Assembly (NCBI RefSeq): GCF_002916655.1
Contig: NZ_PPSM01000066.1
Location: forward strand, 79,507-143,506
Source: Novosphingobium sp. HII-3
GTDB lineage: Bacteria; Pseudomonadota; Alphaproteobacteria; Sphingomonadales; Sphingomonadaceae
DNA length: 64,000 nucleotides
Reading direction: 5' to 3'
The notes beneath the pieces were generated by a model. It did no database searches. It saw only the letters and a program-made list of their open reading frames with translations, and had not been told where the DNA came from. A program made the position numbers and the translations under genes. Shown here piece by piece: positions 1 to 8,854 of this stretch (its first letter is position 1; each line of letters begins with the position of its first letter).

Positions 1-1
1 C

Positions 2-610
2 AATCTCGTGCAATTCGCGATCATGGGCGCCGCTTATGCGCGAGTCGCCACCAGTCGCGATGAGCCGCGCGTTCGCCTTCTTAACATCGGTACGGAAGAG
101 ACCAAGGGGACGGAGGAACTGCGCGATGCAGCCGCTGTGCTCAAGGGAGCGGCCGAACACCTGTCCATGTCATTCGACGGCTTTACCGAGGCGGACAAGA
201 TCTGCCGCGGCGATGTCGACGTTGTAGTGACCGATGGTTTTTCAGGAAACGTCGCCCTGAAGGCGGTGGAAGGCACGGCACGCTTTGTCGCCGATCTGCT
301 GCGCCGCGGCTTCACCAGCTCGCTCAGGTCGAAGATCGGGTTCCTGATCTCGCGACCCGCGACTGAGCTGCTCAAGCATCATCTTGACCCCAACAACCAC
401 AACGGTGCCGTCTTTCTTGGGCTGAACGGTATCGTCGTGAAGAGCCACGGCAGCGCCAACGCTGCAGGCGTGGCCAATGCGGTGGCGGTTACCGCGCGGC
501 TTCTGGAGGAAAACGTGACCGAGCGTATCTCTGCGGATCTCGCCCGTCTTGGCGGGTCGGCCTGGCGTATGCCGAAGGGCGTTCCCGGCGTCCAGGAAGA
601 GCGCGCCTGA
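2..610 (+). CDS. plsX: Phosphate acyltransferase PlsX (5' truncated by window edge)
   Basis: This is the C-terminal about 200 residues of PlsX, which makes acyl-phosphate from acyl-ACP and phosphate as the first step of phospholipid synthesis. The frame is open to the left edge, so the true start lies outside. Recognisable family segments are [18 protein letters not shown], the [16 protein letters not shown] stretch and VKSHGSAN near the end. The stop overlaps the fabH start (TGATG), the normal plsX-fabH coupling. The identification is firm; only the N-terminus is missing. Confidence 0.95.
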   Translation, partial: NLVQFAIMGAAYARVATSRDEPRVRLLNIGTEETKGTEELRDAAAVLKGAAEHLSMSFDGFTEADKICRGDVDVVVTDGFSGNVALKAVEGTARFVADLLRRGFTSSLRSKIGFLISRPATELLKHHLDPNNHNGAVFLGLNGIVVKSHGSANAAGVANAVAVTARLLEENVTERISADLARLGGSAWRMPKGVPGVQEERA

Positions 611-1581
611 TGCTTCGGTCCGTTCTTCTCGGCACTGGGTCTGCGCTTCCGCGCACGGCCGTCAGCAACGCCCAGCTTGCAGAGCGAGTCGATACCAGCG
701 ACGAGTGGATCGTCGAGCGGACCGGAATCTCGAATCGTCATGTGGCCGAGCCGGACGAGACGACATCCAGTCTGGCGACGGACGCCGGCCGGAGAGCGCT
801 GGATGCCGCCGGCATCGATGCGTCCTCCATTGACCTGATCGTGCTTGCCACCGCGACCCCCGACCAGACGTTCCCCGCAAGCGCGACGATCGTGCAGAGC
901 CGCCTGGGATGCCGTCCCGGCGGGATCGCCTTCGATGTGGCAGCGGTCTGCTCCGGCTTCCTCTATGCGGTGGGCGTGGCCGATTCGATGCTGCGGGCGG
1001 GAATGGCGAAGCGCGCGCTGGTCATCGGCTCTGAGACCTTCAGCCGTATCCTCGACTGGGAAGACCGCACGACCTGCGTCCTCTTCGGCGACGGAGCGGG
1101 CGCCGTCGTGCTTGAAGCGCAGGAGCAGGACGGCGACAGCCCGCGCGGTATCCTTTCGACCCGGCTGCATTCCGACGGTGCGCACAACCAGTTGCTCTAC
1201 GTCGATGGCGGCCCTTCGACCACCGGGACCGTCGGCAAGCTTCGGATGAAGGGGCGGGAAGTCTTCCGCCATGCCGTAGTGAACCTGTCGGATGTTCTAC
1301 GCGAAGTGGTTGAAGATGCAGGGATAACTGCCTCCGACATCGATTGGCTTGTGCCTCATCAGGCTAACGCGCGCATTCTGGAAGCCACGGCCAAGAAGCT
1401 CGATCTTCCGCGGGAGAAGGTCGTCATGACCGTCGGCCAGCACGCCAATACCTCTGCCGCTTCGGTGCCTCTTGCGCTGGATCAGGCGGTGCGTGACGGT
1501 CGGATCAAGCCGGGCGATCTCGTCATGCTAGAAGCTATGGGCGGCGGGTTCACCTGGGGTGCCAGCCTCATTCGGATCTGA
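610..1581 (+). CDS. fabH: Beta-ketoacyl-ACP synthase III FabH
   Basis: This 323-residue protein condenses acetyl-CoA (or another short primer) with malonyl-ACP to start fatty acid synthesis. The catalytic triad is visible: Cys114 in AAVCSGF, His in VPHQANARI and Asn in [10 protein letters not shown]. Length is normal for the family. Its ATG shares a base with the plsX stop, indicating translational coupling, and ihfA follows. It sits in the conserved alphaproteobacterial plsX-fabH-ihfA-merR block, so it is the housekeeping copy. Confidence 0.97.
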   Translation: MLRSVLLGTGSALPRTAVSNAQLAERVDTSDEWIVERTGISNRHVAEPDETTSSLATDAGRRALDAAGIDASSIDLIVLATATPDQTFPASATIVQSRLGCRPGGIAFDVAAVCSGFLYAVGVADSMLRAGMAKRALVIGSETFSRILDWEDRTTCVLFGDGAGAVVLEAQEQDGDSPRGILSTRLHSDGAHNQLLYVDGGPSTTGTVGKLRMKGREVFRHAVVNLSDVLREVVEDAGITASDIDWLVPHQANARILEATAKKLDLPREKVVMTVGQHANTSAASVPLALDQAVRDGRIKPGDLVMLEAMGGGFTWGASLIRI

Positions 1582-1689
1582 CTTTCTGCAATAACGGTCA
1601 AACTGCCTTCAATATTGGGCGTACCGTTGCTTTTCCCCGTGTTTGTAATATTATCGGGCTGTCGGCGCAGTATGGGGATGCGGGCTTTG

Positions 1690-1986
1690 ATGCGCTCTAC
1701 GGATACTTTGACCAGGGCCGAAATCGCTGAGGCCATTCATCGCAAACTGGGCATATCGCGTGCCGAGTCTCTTGCAATGGTGGAATCGATCCTCCAGCAC
1801 ATGTGTACGGCTCTTGGCGATGGCGAGAACGTCAAGATTTCCGGCTTCGGCACGTTCCTTTTGCGGGACAAAGGTGAGCGGATCGGCCGTAATCCCAAGA
1901 CCGGGGTTGAGGTACCGATCACGCCGCGCCGGGTCATGACGTTTCGCGCCAGTCAGATGCTGAAGGACCGTATCGCCGCGGAATGA
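1690..1986 (+). CDS. ihfA: Integration host factor subunit alpha
   Basis: This 98-residue nucleoid protein bends DNA as a heterodimer with IHF beta. The HU/IHF fold is clear: [15 protein letters not shown] helices, VKISGFGTF and the beta-arm GRNPKTG at about 66-72 that inserts into the minor groove. The open frame begins at 1615, but the family N-terminus and a GGGGAT stretch about 10 bases upstream favour the ATG at 1690; ATGs at 1672 and 1678 are alternatives. A gap of about 108 bases separates it from fabH and could hold its own promoter. Confidence 0.93.
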   Translation: MRSTDTLTRAEIAEAIHRKLGISRAESLAMVESILQHMCTALGDGENVKISGFGTFLLRDKGERIGRNPKTGVEVPITPRRVMTFRASQMLKDRIAAE

Positions 1987-2014
1987 CGGTATCGTCCATT
2001 CTAAAGGGGCAGGT

Positions 2015-2458
2015 ATGGTTTTCTCAGAAGCGGCTCTAGAAACGTCGGTCCAGACCGGCGAGCAAAGCCCGTTTTCGGATGGGAAGGATCCCCAGGCGCT
2101 GCGCACCATTGGCGAAGTTGCCAGTGCGCTCGACATCCGAACGCATGTGCTGCGCTACTGGGAAGAGCAGTTTCCGGCGCTGAAACCTATCAAGCGCAGC
2201 GGCAACCGCCGCTATTACCGTCCTGAAGATGTGGCGCTGATCGTCGAGATCAACCGACTGGTTCATCGCGAAGGGTACACGCTCAAGGGGGCCGCAAAGG
2301 CCATTCAGGACAGGCCGGCTCTGCCCGCACCGAGCGGTACTGAGGCTTCGGCGCCAACGGCGGAGACGATGACCGGCCCCGGCCCTATCGAGCCCTGGAT
2401 CTTCGACCAGCTGGCCGTCATTCGGAGGGAACTCGCCGAGGCCCTGGAACGGGCCTGA
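2015..2458 (+). CDS. MerR family transcriptional regulator
   Basis: This 147-residue protein has a MerR winged helix-turn-helix at about 31-98 ([30 protein letters not shown]). After it comes a Pro/Ala-rich linker and a short C-terminal helix, with no metal-binding cysteines. It matches the MerR-like gene that follows ihfA in many alphaproteobacteria, whose target is not established. An AAGGGGCAG ribosome site precedes the ATG. Its stop lies 4 bases from the stop of the convergent hydrolase gene. Confidence 0.9.
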   Translation: MVFSEAALETSVQTGEQSPFSDGKDPQALRTIGEVASALDIRTHVLRYWEEQFPALKPIKRSGNRRYYRPEDVALIVEINRLVHREGYTLKGAAKAIQDRPALPAPSGTEASAPTAETMTGPGPIEPWIFDQLAVIRRELAEALERA

Positions 2459-2462
2459 TCCC

Positions 2463-3248
2463 TCACCGCGGCAGGTGATCGAGGACCTGCAGGACTTCGT
2501 TCAGCAGCCATTCCTGAGCTTCGGGCTCCACGTAGCTGTGGGATGCCTGGGAACAGATGCGGATTCGTTCGTCTGTTCGGCTCCAGCGCGCAAGGAACGC
2601 AAGCCCGGTCCGATCCCGCTCGGCAACGAGGATGCGGACAAGGCCCGGAAAGGCGGCAAGCCCTTGCTGTAGCTCGGCCGTCAGGCCGCCCGCCGGAACC
2701 GGGACACGACGAATCGAGAGCAGAAGGCTTCGCGCAAGCTCTGGCATCGACACCTTGCCGGTAAGCAGCCTTCGAAACGCAGAGAGATCCTTCAGCCGTT
2801 TCAGATAGTGAGCGCGCACGACTTCGGGCGGCGAGGAGACGCTTTCTTCGTCAAACGTCCACGGGTTCGAGAGAATCAGGTCGTCCAGACCTCCGCCTCG
2901 GGCAAGCATCAGTGCGCTGGCGGCATCGCAGTTGCCGAAGCCGACGACGCGGTCGACCTGAGGGCAGTCCGCACGAAGCGCGGCGCATGCGGCCGCGATA
3001 TCGGGCGCACTGCCACGAAAACCACTGTTATGGCCTTCACTGTCGCCAACACCGCGACGGTCGTACCGGAACACGGGATACCCTCGTGCGGCGACACGGG
3101 CGGCGAACAGGGCCTGTCCGTTCCACGCGCCGGCGCGCACCTCGTTGCCGCCGGAGACGATGAGGAGTGCGGTTCGTCCAGGGGCGCTGTCGAGGGTGCC
3201 GATCAGTCGATCGCCTTCACAGGTGAACGTGATGTGGCGCCTCGTCAC
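2463..3248 (-). CDS. Exosortase A system-associated hydrolase 1
   Basis: This 261-residue alpha/beta hydrolase matches the exosortase-associated hydrolase 1 family (hydr1_PEP), found only beside XrtA loci. Visible features are YDRRGVGDSEG, the nucleophile elbow GFGNCDAAS and a late His in SQASHSYVEPE. The elbow puts Cys107 where most relatives have Ser. No signal peptide is seen, so it is probably cytoplasmic. Its ATG overlaps the end of hydrolase 2 by 4 bases. It is last in the reverse arm of the XrtA locus. Its substrate is unknown; a thioester linked to the neighbouring acyl carrier protein is a reasonable guess. Confidence 0.88.
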   Translation of the reverse strand: MTRRHITFTCEGDRLIGTLDSAPGRTALLIVSGGNEVRAGAWNGQALFAARVAARGYPVFRYDRRGVGDSEGHNSGFRGSAPDIAAACAALRADCPQVDRVVGFGNCDAASALMLARGGGLDDLILSNPWTFDEESVSSPPEVVRAHYLKRLKDLSAFRRLLTGKVSMPELARSLLLSIRRVPVPAGGLTAELQQGLAAFPGLVRILVAERDRTGLAFLARWSRTDERIRICSQASHSYVEPEAQEWLLNEVLQVLDHLPR

Positions 3249-3937
3249 TGGCTGAGCGCCTGTACGATCCGGCTCGCGAGAGTGGCAGCCTGCGCAGGGC
3301 TGTCGTCAGGCTCTGCCCGCAACCACAATCCGCTGCCGCCGATGTCCTCCTGAGGGATCCGTGCTCCACCGGGCGTAGGTGCCATCGTGCCGAAGTGGCG
3401 GCAGAAGTCCGCGCCGAGGGAATAGCCGGAGAGGGTGATCCCCTGCGTCATCGCGATCTCGGCAAGCGCCTCACGCGTTTCGTCACGCCCTGCCTCGCGA
3501 GCGGAGAGAACCCGTGCGCGATACATCTGGCGCATGATGGTCTCCGCCTTGGCAGGCGCGTAGTGGAGGGCAGGCAGGTTGCGGGGCGTGAACATGCAGC
3601 CGCCGCGAATGCCGAGTGCGTGCGTTGCTCCGAAGTGGCGGGCTGCGGCCATCGCGGCGTCGAGCCAGTCAGCCGGCTCCTGCTGCGCCAGATCCTGAAG
3701 GCTTTCGTTGCAGCCGGGAAGATCGGGAAGGAACGTGTCGATGCCAGCGTCGGCAAGGTTGCGCATCACGCGAACCGTCAGGCGGCGCAGCTTGTTTCCC
3801 TCTTCGAACAGCGCCGGCACGATGAGCAGTCGTACCGGACCCGACGCATCGCAGCAGATCGCGAATTCCTCTCTGATCCCGCCTGCGGGAAGCGGGTAGG
3901 ACCAGCTTGCCGGGGTGATGATGCCCCGGACTTCCAT
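3245..3937 (-). CDS. Exosortase A system-associated hydrolase 2
   Basis: This 230-residue alpha/beta-hydrolase-fold protein matches the exosortase-associated hydrolase 2 family (hydr2_PEP). The diagnostic N-terminal segment PALFEEGNKLRR (about 41-52) and LPDLPGCNES are present; GIRGGC is the likely elbow region. It overlaps the acyl carrier protein stop by one base upstream and hydrolase 1 by 4 bases downstream, so the three are translationally coupled. The genetic context ties it to exopolysaccharide or PEP-CTERM processing, but no reaction has been assigned. Confidence 0.87.
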   Translation of the reverse strand: MEVRGIITPASWSYPLPAGGIREEFAICCDASGPVRLLIVPALFEEGNKLRRLTVRVMRNLADAGIDTFLPDLPGCNESLQDLAQQEPADWLDAAMAAARHFGATHALGIRGGCMFTPRNLPALHYAPAKAETIMRQMYRARVLSAREAGRDETREALAEIAMTQGITLSGYSLGADFCRHFGTMAPTPGGARIPQEDIGGSGLWLRAEPDDSPAQAATLASRIVQALSQ

Positions 3938-4194
3938 CAGCCGCGCTTGGCCCGGACGAAGGCCAGAAGGGCGCCGTATGTTTCCAGCATTTCGCCTTCC
4001 AGTTCGTCGTCCTCGATAATGATGTCCAGGCGATCTTCCAATTCGGTCAGCAGTCCAGCGACAGCCATCGAATCAAGTTCGGGAAGATGGCCAAAAAGGC
4101 CGGTATCGTCGTCGAAGGCCTCCGCCTGACCGGGCTTCAGGCCAAGCACGTCCGTCAGGATCTGGCGGAGCAGCTGGTCGGTATCGTCTGGCAT
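3937..4194 (-). CDS. Acyl carrier protein of the XrtA locus
   Basis: This 85-residue acidic acyl carrier protein has a phosphopantetheine attachment Ser42 in the motif LDSMAV, followed by the typical acidic helix (LLTELEDRLDIII). The frame extends upstream to 4320, but the ATG at 4194 gives the standard ACP length. It lies between the GNAT-type transferase and hydrolase 2. Together with the divergent acyl-CoA ligase and decarboxylase it suggests that an acyl or amino-acyl group is activated, carried and transferred to the polysaccharide or a carrier; that role is inferred. Confidence 0.9.
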   Translation of the reverse strand: MPDDTDQLLRQILTDVLGLKPGQAEAFDDDTGLFGHLPELDSMAVAGLLTELEDRLDIIIEDDELEGEMLETYGALLAFVRAKRG

Positions 4195-4228
4195 GGCCCC
4201 TCGGCGCGCTGTTTTCAACGGCCGCCCT

Positions 4229-5239
4229 CTAGCGACGCTTCGCACTTGCGGCAAGTGACCGCAGGCGCCTGCCAAGGAGTGGGCGCCAGTTCCTCGGATG
4301 GTGGGGAACGAACATTTCAAGTAGCCATCGATCCTGCTGCTGCTCCATCCAGTCCCGTTTGTAAGGGTCGTCTCCGGTGCCGAAGTCGACCAGCGTCACG
4401 CGGTCCTGGTCAATCACGTGCTGCATCAATCGCGCTGTAAGGACGGAACCGGGCGAGAGGGCCCTGGCATCTTCCCGATGAGCCAGCTTGTGGATGAAGG
4501 CTGTACCCCCTTCCACGGTCCAGAACTGTGCCGCGACGGCGGGAGCGTCCGGCTCGTGCGCGGGGAAAGCGAGGGCAAGCCGCAGGCGTCCCGCCAACCC
4601 TTCCGCCTGAGCGAACGCGCGAAGGAAGGGCAGGGACCCTTCCTCCGGTTTCCAGCTCCGGGCGTAGATGGTCTCGTACTGATCCCAGGCATGCGGATTG
4701 AAATGGTCGAACACGCGCGTGATAAGCTTGCCGGACTTGCGCCGAATGGTGCTGCGCAGGGTTCCCGGACGGCTTGCGAGGTACGCTTCGTAAGAACGTC
4801 CGCAGACCGGCAGGATATGGTTGGTATCGCAGATCGAGCGATGGACGCGCCATCCGGCGTCGTGGAAGGCGGTCTGCAGCCGGGTTGCGCTGCCATCTTC
4901 GTCCGGCACTCCGCGCAAGGTGATCCGGTGTGCACAGTTCCGGAGATCCCGGGCAAGCGCCGACAGCGCCATGCCGTCCGTCACGACGGGACGGAAGCGG
5001 AACGTGTACCAATTGGCGAGACTGGACAGATGTCCCCGGCCTCCGGTCAGAGGCAGAACCGCAAGGCCGCTCCCCGTCCGCGCTACGGCAAGCAACGGGG
5101 AGATGCCGCAATGGATCGCCAGGCCTTGCCACCAGGAGAGGCGGTCGAACGGCGCCTGTGCAAGGGGTGCGGACAGAAGCGATCCAAGCGCCTCGTCGGA
5201 TTGCACTTCGTTAAGATCAGAGTGATAGTCGATCTGCAA
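4229..5239 (-). CDS. GNAT/FemAB-like acyltransferase of the XrtA locus
   Basis: This roughly 336-residue protein has a GNAT (Acetyltransf_6, FemAB-like) fold: YEAYLASRPGTLRSTIRRK, a central YETIYARSWKPEEGS region and a late VDFGTGDDPYKRDWM. The frame is open to an ATG at 5314, but that start would overlap the divergent ligase gene. A TTG at 5239 is preceded by GGGGGGAAGGGA at ideal spacing and is the better start. It is followed by the ACP gene 34 bases away, which suggests it moves the ACP-borne acyl group onto an amine or sugar. The donor and acceptor are not known. Confidence 0.8.
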   Translation of the reverse strand: MQIDYHSDLNEVQSDEALGSLLSAPLAQAPFDRLSWWQGLAIHCGISPLLAVARTGSGLAVLPLTGGRGHLSSLANWYTFRFRPVVTDGMALSALARDLRNCAHRITLRGVPDEDGSATRLQTAFHDAGWRVHRSICDTNHILPVCGRSYEAYLASRPGTLRSTIRRKSGKLITRVFDHFNPHAWDQYETIYARSWKPEEGSLPFLRAFAQAEGLAGRLRLALAFPAHEPDAPAVAAQFWTVEGGTAFIHKLAHREDARALSPGSVLTARLMQHVIDQDRVTLVDFGTGDDPYKRDWMEQQQDRWLLEMFVPHHPRNWRPLLGRRLRSLAASAKRR

Positions 5240-5272
5240 TTCGTCCCTTCCCCCCGCGGAGCCTTTCCCCAG
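5240..5272. promoter_or_regulatory. 33-bp divergent intergenic gap of the XrtA locus
   Basis: This gap lies between the preferred TTG start of the reverse GNAT gene and the ATG of the forward ligase. It holds a ribosome site for each direction (CCCTTCCCCCC read on the reverse strand, GGAG on the forward strand). It is too short to hold two full promoters, so at least one promoter must lie inside a coding region, or one of the two starts is misplaced. Confidence 0.4.
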
Positions 5273-6814
5273 ATGCCGGGCCGTCCCGAATACACGATCC
5301 TGCCGCTCGACCACCTTGTTCTGCGCGGCGCCGATGCTGATGAGGCTCTGGTGCTTCGCAAGGAGACCCTTACCTGGAAGGACTTAAGAACACGTGTGTC
5401 ACGTCTCGCCGCCTGGCTTGCGCGAGAAGTGCCGGAAAAAGGCGCGCGTGTCGCCACCTGGGCAGCGAAGGGGGAGATGACCTGTCTCATGCCGTTGGCG
5501 GCGGCACGGGCAGGGCTGGTGCACGTTCCGATCAATCCCCTGCTCAAGCATGCGCAGGTGGCGCACATACTTGGCGACAGCGGGGCGGCCCTGCTGCTCG
5601 GCACGCCGGCGCGTCTTGCCACCCTGGAAGCGGTGCGGGATGTGCCGCGCGCATGCCGGGTTGTCGCCGAGGATGTCGCCATGACGGCTGCGGCCGCGTT
5701 CGAGGGACACTTAGGCGCTTCGACGGCTGATCCGAACGATCTTGCGGCCATTCTCTACACGAGCGGGTCGACGGGTCGTCCAAAGGGCGTCATGCTCAGT
5801 CATGCCAACATCTGGCTCGGCGCGGAAAGCGTGGCGGATTATCTTGGCCTTGCTTCGGATGACCGCACGCTGGCGGTACTGCCTCTTTCGTTCGATTACG
5901 GGCAGAACCAGCTGCTTTCCACCTGGTACGCAGGCGGGTGCGTTGTTCCGATCGACTATCTGGTGCCGCGCGATCTGCTGAAGGCGGTTGAGCGCCATGG
6001 CATCACCACGCTTGCCGCAGTGCCCCCCCTGTGGGTGCAGGTAACGGAGCTCGACTGGCCGCCAGAAGTCGCCGGCAGGCTGAGGCGCCTGACGAACAGT
6101 GGCGGTGCGCTGACAGTGGACCTCGTGCGCAAGCTGCGATCGACGTTTCCTTCAGCCCGGCTCTTTCCCATGTACGGCCTGACCGAAGCCTTCCGCTCCA
6201 CGTACCTTGATCCGGCGCTCGTGGACGTGCATCCGACATCGATGGGCAAGGCTATTCCACATGCAGAAGTGCTTGTTATCAATGACATGGGGCGCATCGC
6301 TGAGGATGATGAAGAAGGGGAGCTGGTTCACTGCGGGCCGCTTGTCGCGCAAGGCTACTGGCAGGATCCCGAACGCACAGCAGAACGCTACAGGCCAGCC
6401 CCGCCGGCGTCGCGCTATGGCGGGACAGCCGTCTGGTCCGGTGACCGTGTTCGCCGGGCTCACGATGGCCTGCTCTACTTCGTCGGTCGGCGCGACGCGA
6501 TGATCAAAAGTGCAGGCAACAGGATTTCGCCGCAGGAGATCGAGGAGGCTGCGCTCGCCACGGGTCTGGTCGCGGAGGCCGTGGCTCTTGGCGTTCCGGA
6601 CGACCGCCTGGGACAGGCTGTTCACCTTGTGGTTCGCGCGGCTGCGGATGCTTCAGATGCTGCTTCAGAACTTCCACGTAAACTGATGCAGGACTTACCG
6701 AACTTTATGCAGCCCAAGATTATTCACTGGCGAGAGCGACTGCCGACAGGCCCGAACGGAAAGCTGGACCGGGTCGTTCTTGCTGCAGAACTGGATGGGG
6801 GGCTGAAGGCATGA
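5273..6814 (+). CDS. Acyl-CoA ligase (AMP-forming), exosortase A system-associated
   Basis: This 513-residue ANL-superfamily enzyme matches the exosortase-associated ligase family (ligase_PEP_1). The ATP-binding loop LYTSGSTGRPKG is at 161-172, YGLTEAF is the adenylate motif, and the C-terminal GPNGKLDR carries the likely catalytic Lys. The longer frame from 4418 is an artefact of overlap with the reverse gene; ATG 5273 gives the family N-terminus. Its stop overlaps the decarboxylase start by 4 bases (ATGA). It probably loads an acyl or amino acid onto the locus ACP or CoA, although the substrate is unknown. Confidence 0.92.
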   Translation: MPGRPEYTILPLDHLVLRGADADEALVLRKETLTWKDLRTRVSRLAAWLAREVPEKGARVATWAAKGEMTCLMPLAAARAGLVHVPINPLLKHAQVAHILGDSGAALLLGTPARLATLEAVRDVPRACRVVAEDVAMTAAAAFEGHLGASTADPNDLAAILYTSGSTGRPKGVMLSHANIWLGAESVADYLGLASDDRTLAVLPLSFDYGQNQLLSTWYAGGCVVPIDYLVPRDLLKAVERHGITTLAAVPPLWVQVTELDWPPEVAGRLRRLTNSGGALTVDLVRKLRSTFPSARLFPMYGLTEAFRSTYLDPALVDVHPTSMGKAIPHAEVLVINDMGRIAEDDEEGELVHCGPLVAQGYWQDPERTAERYRPAPPASRYGGTAVWSGDRVRRAHDGLLYFVGRRDAMIKSAGNRISPQEIEEAALATGLVAEAVALGVPDDRLGQAVHLVVRAAADASDAASELPRKLMQDLPNFMQPKIIHWRERLPTGPNGKLDRVVLAAELDGGLKA

Positions 6815-8037
6815 AGGCGCTGGGTCCCATACCGGCAGGCTTCGACGCGGCGGGCGGTATTCTGGCGATTGACGGTCGGTCCGTCACGGAACTGATCGCG
6901 GAGGCGGGAGCGACCCCGCTGTTCGTCTACAGCGGTGATCGCATTCGCCAGCGGGTGACTGCCCTGCGCGCCGCTCTCCCTGAGCGCGTGGCAATACATT
7001 ATGCTTTGAAGGCCAATCCTTTCCTTCCTGTTGTTGAGTTGATGTCGAGCCTGGTCGATGGTTTCGACATCGCTTCGGGCGGCGAACTCGAGCTCGTGCG
7101 TGCCGCCGGTGTCCCGCTTGAGCGCGTCAGCTTCGCCGGTCCCGGCAAGCGGAACGCTGAACTGGAAGCGGCGATCAGGGGCGGCGTGACGCTCAACCTG
7201 GAATCCGAGGGCGAAGCGCGCCGGGCATTCGCCATAGCGGAAAAGTTCGGGATCACGCCGCGCATGGCCATCAGGGTCAATCCAGACTTCGACCTCAAGG
7301 GGTCGGGCATGAAGATGGGCGGCGGGGCTAAGCCATTCGGCATCGATGCGGAGCGCGTTCCGGCCCTGGTCCGCGAAGTGGTGGCCAGTGGAGCGACGTG
7401 GCGCGGCTTCCACATCTTCGCGGGCAGTCAGGCGCTGGACGCCGAAGCGGTTGCCGATACGCAAAGGCAGACAATTGCTCTTGCCGGGCGACTTGCCGAG
7501 GAAAGCGGCGTGGACCTGCCGCACTGCAACCTGGGTGGTGGCTTCGGCATTCCCTACTTCCCCGGCGACACACCGCTTGACCTCGCGTTCGTGGGGGAGC
7601 AGCTGACGGCTAGTCTGCGCGACCTGCCGGACGTGCTCGCCGAGACCGAGTTCTGCGTGGAACTGGGACGCTATCTGGTGGGTGAAGCCGGGGTCTATCT
7701 TGCCGAGGTGATCGACCGCAAGGTGAGCCACGGAGAGGTTTTCCTGGTTACGGATGGTGGTCTTCACCATCAGCTTGCCGCTTCGGGCAACTTCGGCACC
7801 GTGGTCCGGCGGAACTATCCTTCGGCCATAGCCACGCGCTTCGGCGCGCCAGTCGAGGAAGAGGCGACCATCGTCGGCTGCCTCTGCACACCGCTTGACA
7901 AGCTGGCGGACAGGGGGGGCTTTCCGCGGGCCGATGTTGGTGATCTCGTCGCCATCTTCTGCGCGGGCGCTTATGGTGCGAGCGCAAGCCCTGCCACCTT
8001 CCTGGGCCAGGGGCCGGCCAGGGAAGTGCTGGTCTGA
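6811..8037 (+). CDS. PLP-dependent decarboxylase, exosortase A system-associated
   Basis: This 408-residue fold-type III PLP enzyme is related to diaminopimelate/ornithine decarboxylases and matches the exosortase-associated decarboxylase family (dCO2ase_PEP1). Lys67 in HYALKANPF forms the Schiff base; HIFAGSQ and LGGGFGIPYF bind phosphate, and VGCLCTPLD carries the active-site Cys. It overlaps the ligase by 4 bases, so activation and decarboxylation are probably linked steps. The set could generate an amine group used to decorate the polysaccharide, which is inferred from context only. Confidence 0.92.
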   Translation: MKALGPIPAGFDAAGGILAIDGRSVTELIAEAGATPLFVYSGDRIRQRVTALRAALPERVAIHYALKANPFLPVVELMSSLVDGFDIASGGELELVRAAGVPLERVSFAGPGKRNAELEAAIRGGVTLNLESEGEARRAFAIAEKFGITPRMAIRVNPDFDLKGSGMKMGGGAKPFGIDAERVPALVREVVASGATWRGFHIFAGSQALDAEAVADTQRQTIALAGRLAEESGVDLPHCNLGGGFGIPYFPGDTPLDLAFVGEQLTASLRDLPDVLAETEFCVELGRYLVGEAGVYLAEVIDRKVSHGEVFLVTDGGLHHQLAASGNFGTVVRRNYPSAIATRFGAPVEEEATIVGCLCTPLDKLADRGGFPRADVGDLVAIFCAGAYGASASPATFLGQGPAREVLV

Positions 8038-8208
8038 CCGAGCCGGCCGGCTTTCAGGTCCGTCCCGAAATGGCACCGGCAGGAGATTAGTCTCGTTCAG
8101 CTAACGCAAAATTCACCGTTTCGGGTGATAGCGGGGCTGATTTTGCCGGTCGTTCCGTGCGCCTGCGGGCGGAGGGAGAAAACCCGGCGCAAGACGAGGA
8201 TATTTTCC
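8038..8208. promoter_or_regulatory. 171-bp leader before the export/chain-length genes
   Basis: This is the only sizeable gap in the forward arm and may carry a promoter for the export genes. It includes a short inverted repeat, TCACC (8113-8117) and GGTGA (8124-8128), with a 6-base spacer. A GACGAGGA ribosome site at its end sets the start of the export lipoprotein. No convincing -35/-10 pair was recognised. Confidence 0.3.
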
Positions 8209-8853
8209 ATGCCGCAACTCCCCGCTCGATCCGTCGCCCTGGCAGCGCTCGCGAGCACTGCTCTGGCCGGGTGCAGCGGCGCTGCTCGCCCCGCTGCGGA
8301 GTTGCCGGCTGCATCGTTCGTGGCGATGGAAGAGGGCCCGGGCGAGGAGTACATCATCGGGCCTCTCGACCAGCTGACGGTGTTCGTCTGGCGCAACCCG
8401 GAACTCGGCGCCAAGGTGCAGGTGCGGCCTGACGGTCGAATCACCACTCCGCTGATCAGCGACATGCCGGCTGTGGGCAAAACTCCGTCGGCGCTCGCAC
8501 AGGACATCCGCCTGCAGCTTTCGAAGTACATTGAGGATCCGCTGGTGTCTGTCATCGTGGACGGGTTTTCCGGCACCTTCAGCCAGCAGATCCGCATTGT
8601 GGGCGCGACGGAGAAGCCGGCCTCGCTGCCTTACCGCGCCAACATGACCGTGCTGGACGCCATAATCGCGGTGGGCGGGCTGTCGGAGTATGCTGCGGGC
8701 AACAGCGCCCGTCTGATCCGCTTCGACAAGGCGACTGGGAAGCAGCAGGAATACAAGCTGCGGCTGGGCGACCTCCTGCGCAAGGGCGACAGCAAGGCCA
8801 ACGTGATGCTCAGCCCCGGCGACGTGATAATCATTCCCGAAAGCTTCTTCTGA
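8209..8853 (+). CDS. XrtA-system polysaccharide export lipoprotein (Wza-like)
   Basis: This 214-residue outer-membrane auxiliary protein should form the export channel for the polymer. A lipoprotein signal with lipobox LAGC ends at Cys22. The polysaccharide export (Poly_export) domain follows, with YIIGPLDQLTVFVW and VRPDGRITTPLISD, then a SLBB-like segment (VGATEKPASLPYR, LDAIIAVGG). The start is ATG 8209, not the upstream in-frame ATG at 8125, because of the signal peptide and the GACGAGGA site. It matches the export protein family of PEP-CTERM/XrtA loci. The next gene begins 1 base after its stop. Confidence 0.93.
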   Translation: MPQLPARSVALAALASTALAGCSGAARPAAELPAASFVAMEEGPGEEYIIGPLDQLTVFVWRNPELGAKVQVRPDGRITTPLISDMPAVGKTPSALAQDIRLQLSKYIEDPLVSVIVDGFSGTFSQQIRIVGATEKPASLPYRANMTVLDAIIAVGGLSEYAAGNSARLIRFDKATGKQQEYKLRLGDLLRKGDSKANVMLSPGDVIIIPESFF

Positions 8854-8854
8854 C

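Noticed and set aside
379..1272. 297-codon reverse open frame over plsX/fabH
   Set aside because: It is antisense to two housekeeping genes with intact motifs.
4418..5272. N-terminal 285-codon extension of the exosortase-associated ligase
   Set aside because: The extension lies opposite the GNAT gene, has no family match, and the ligase domain begins normally at ATG 5273.
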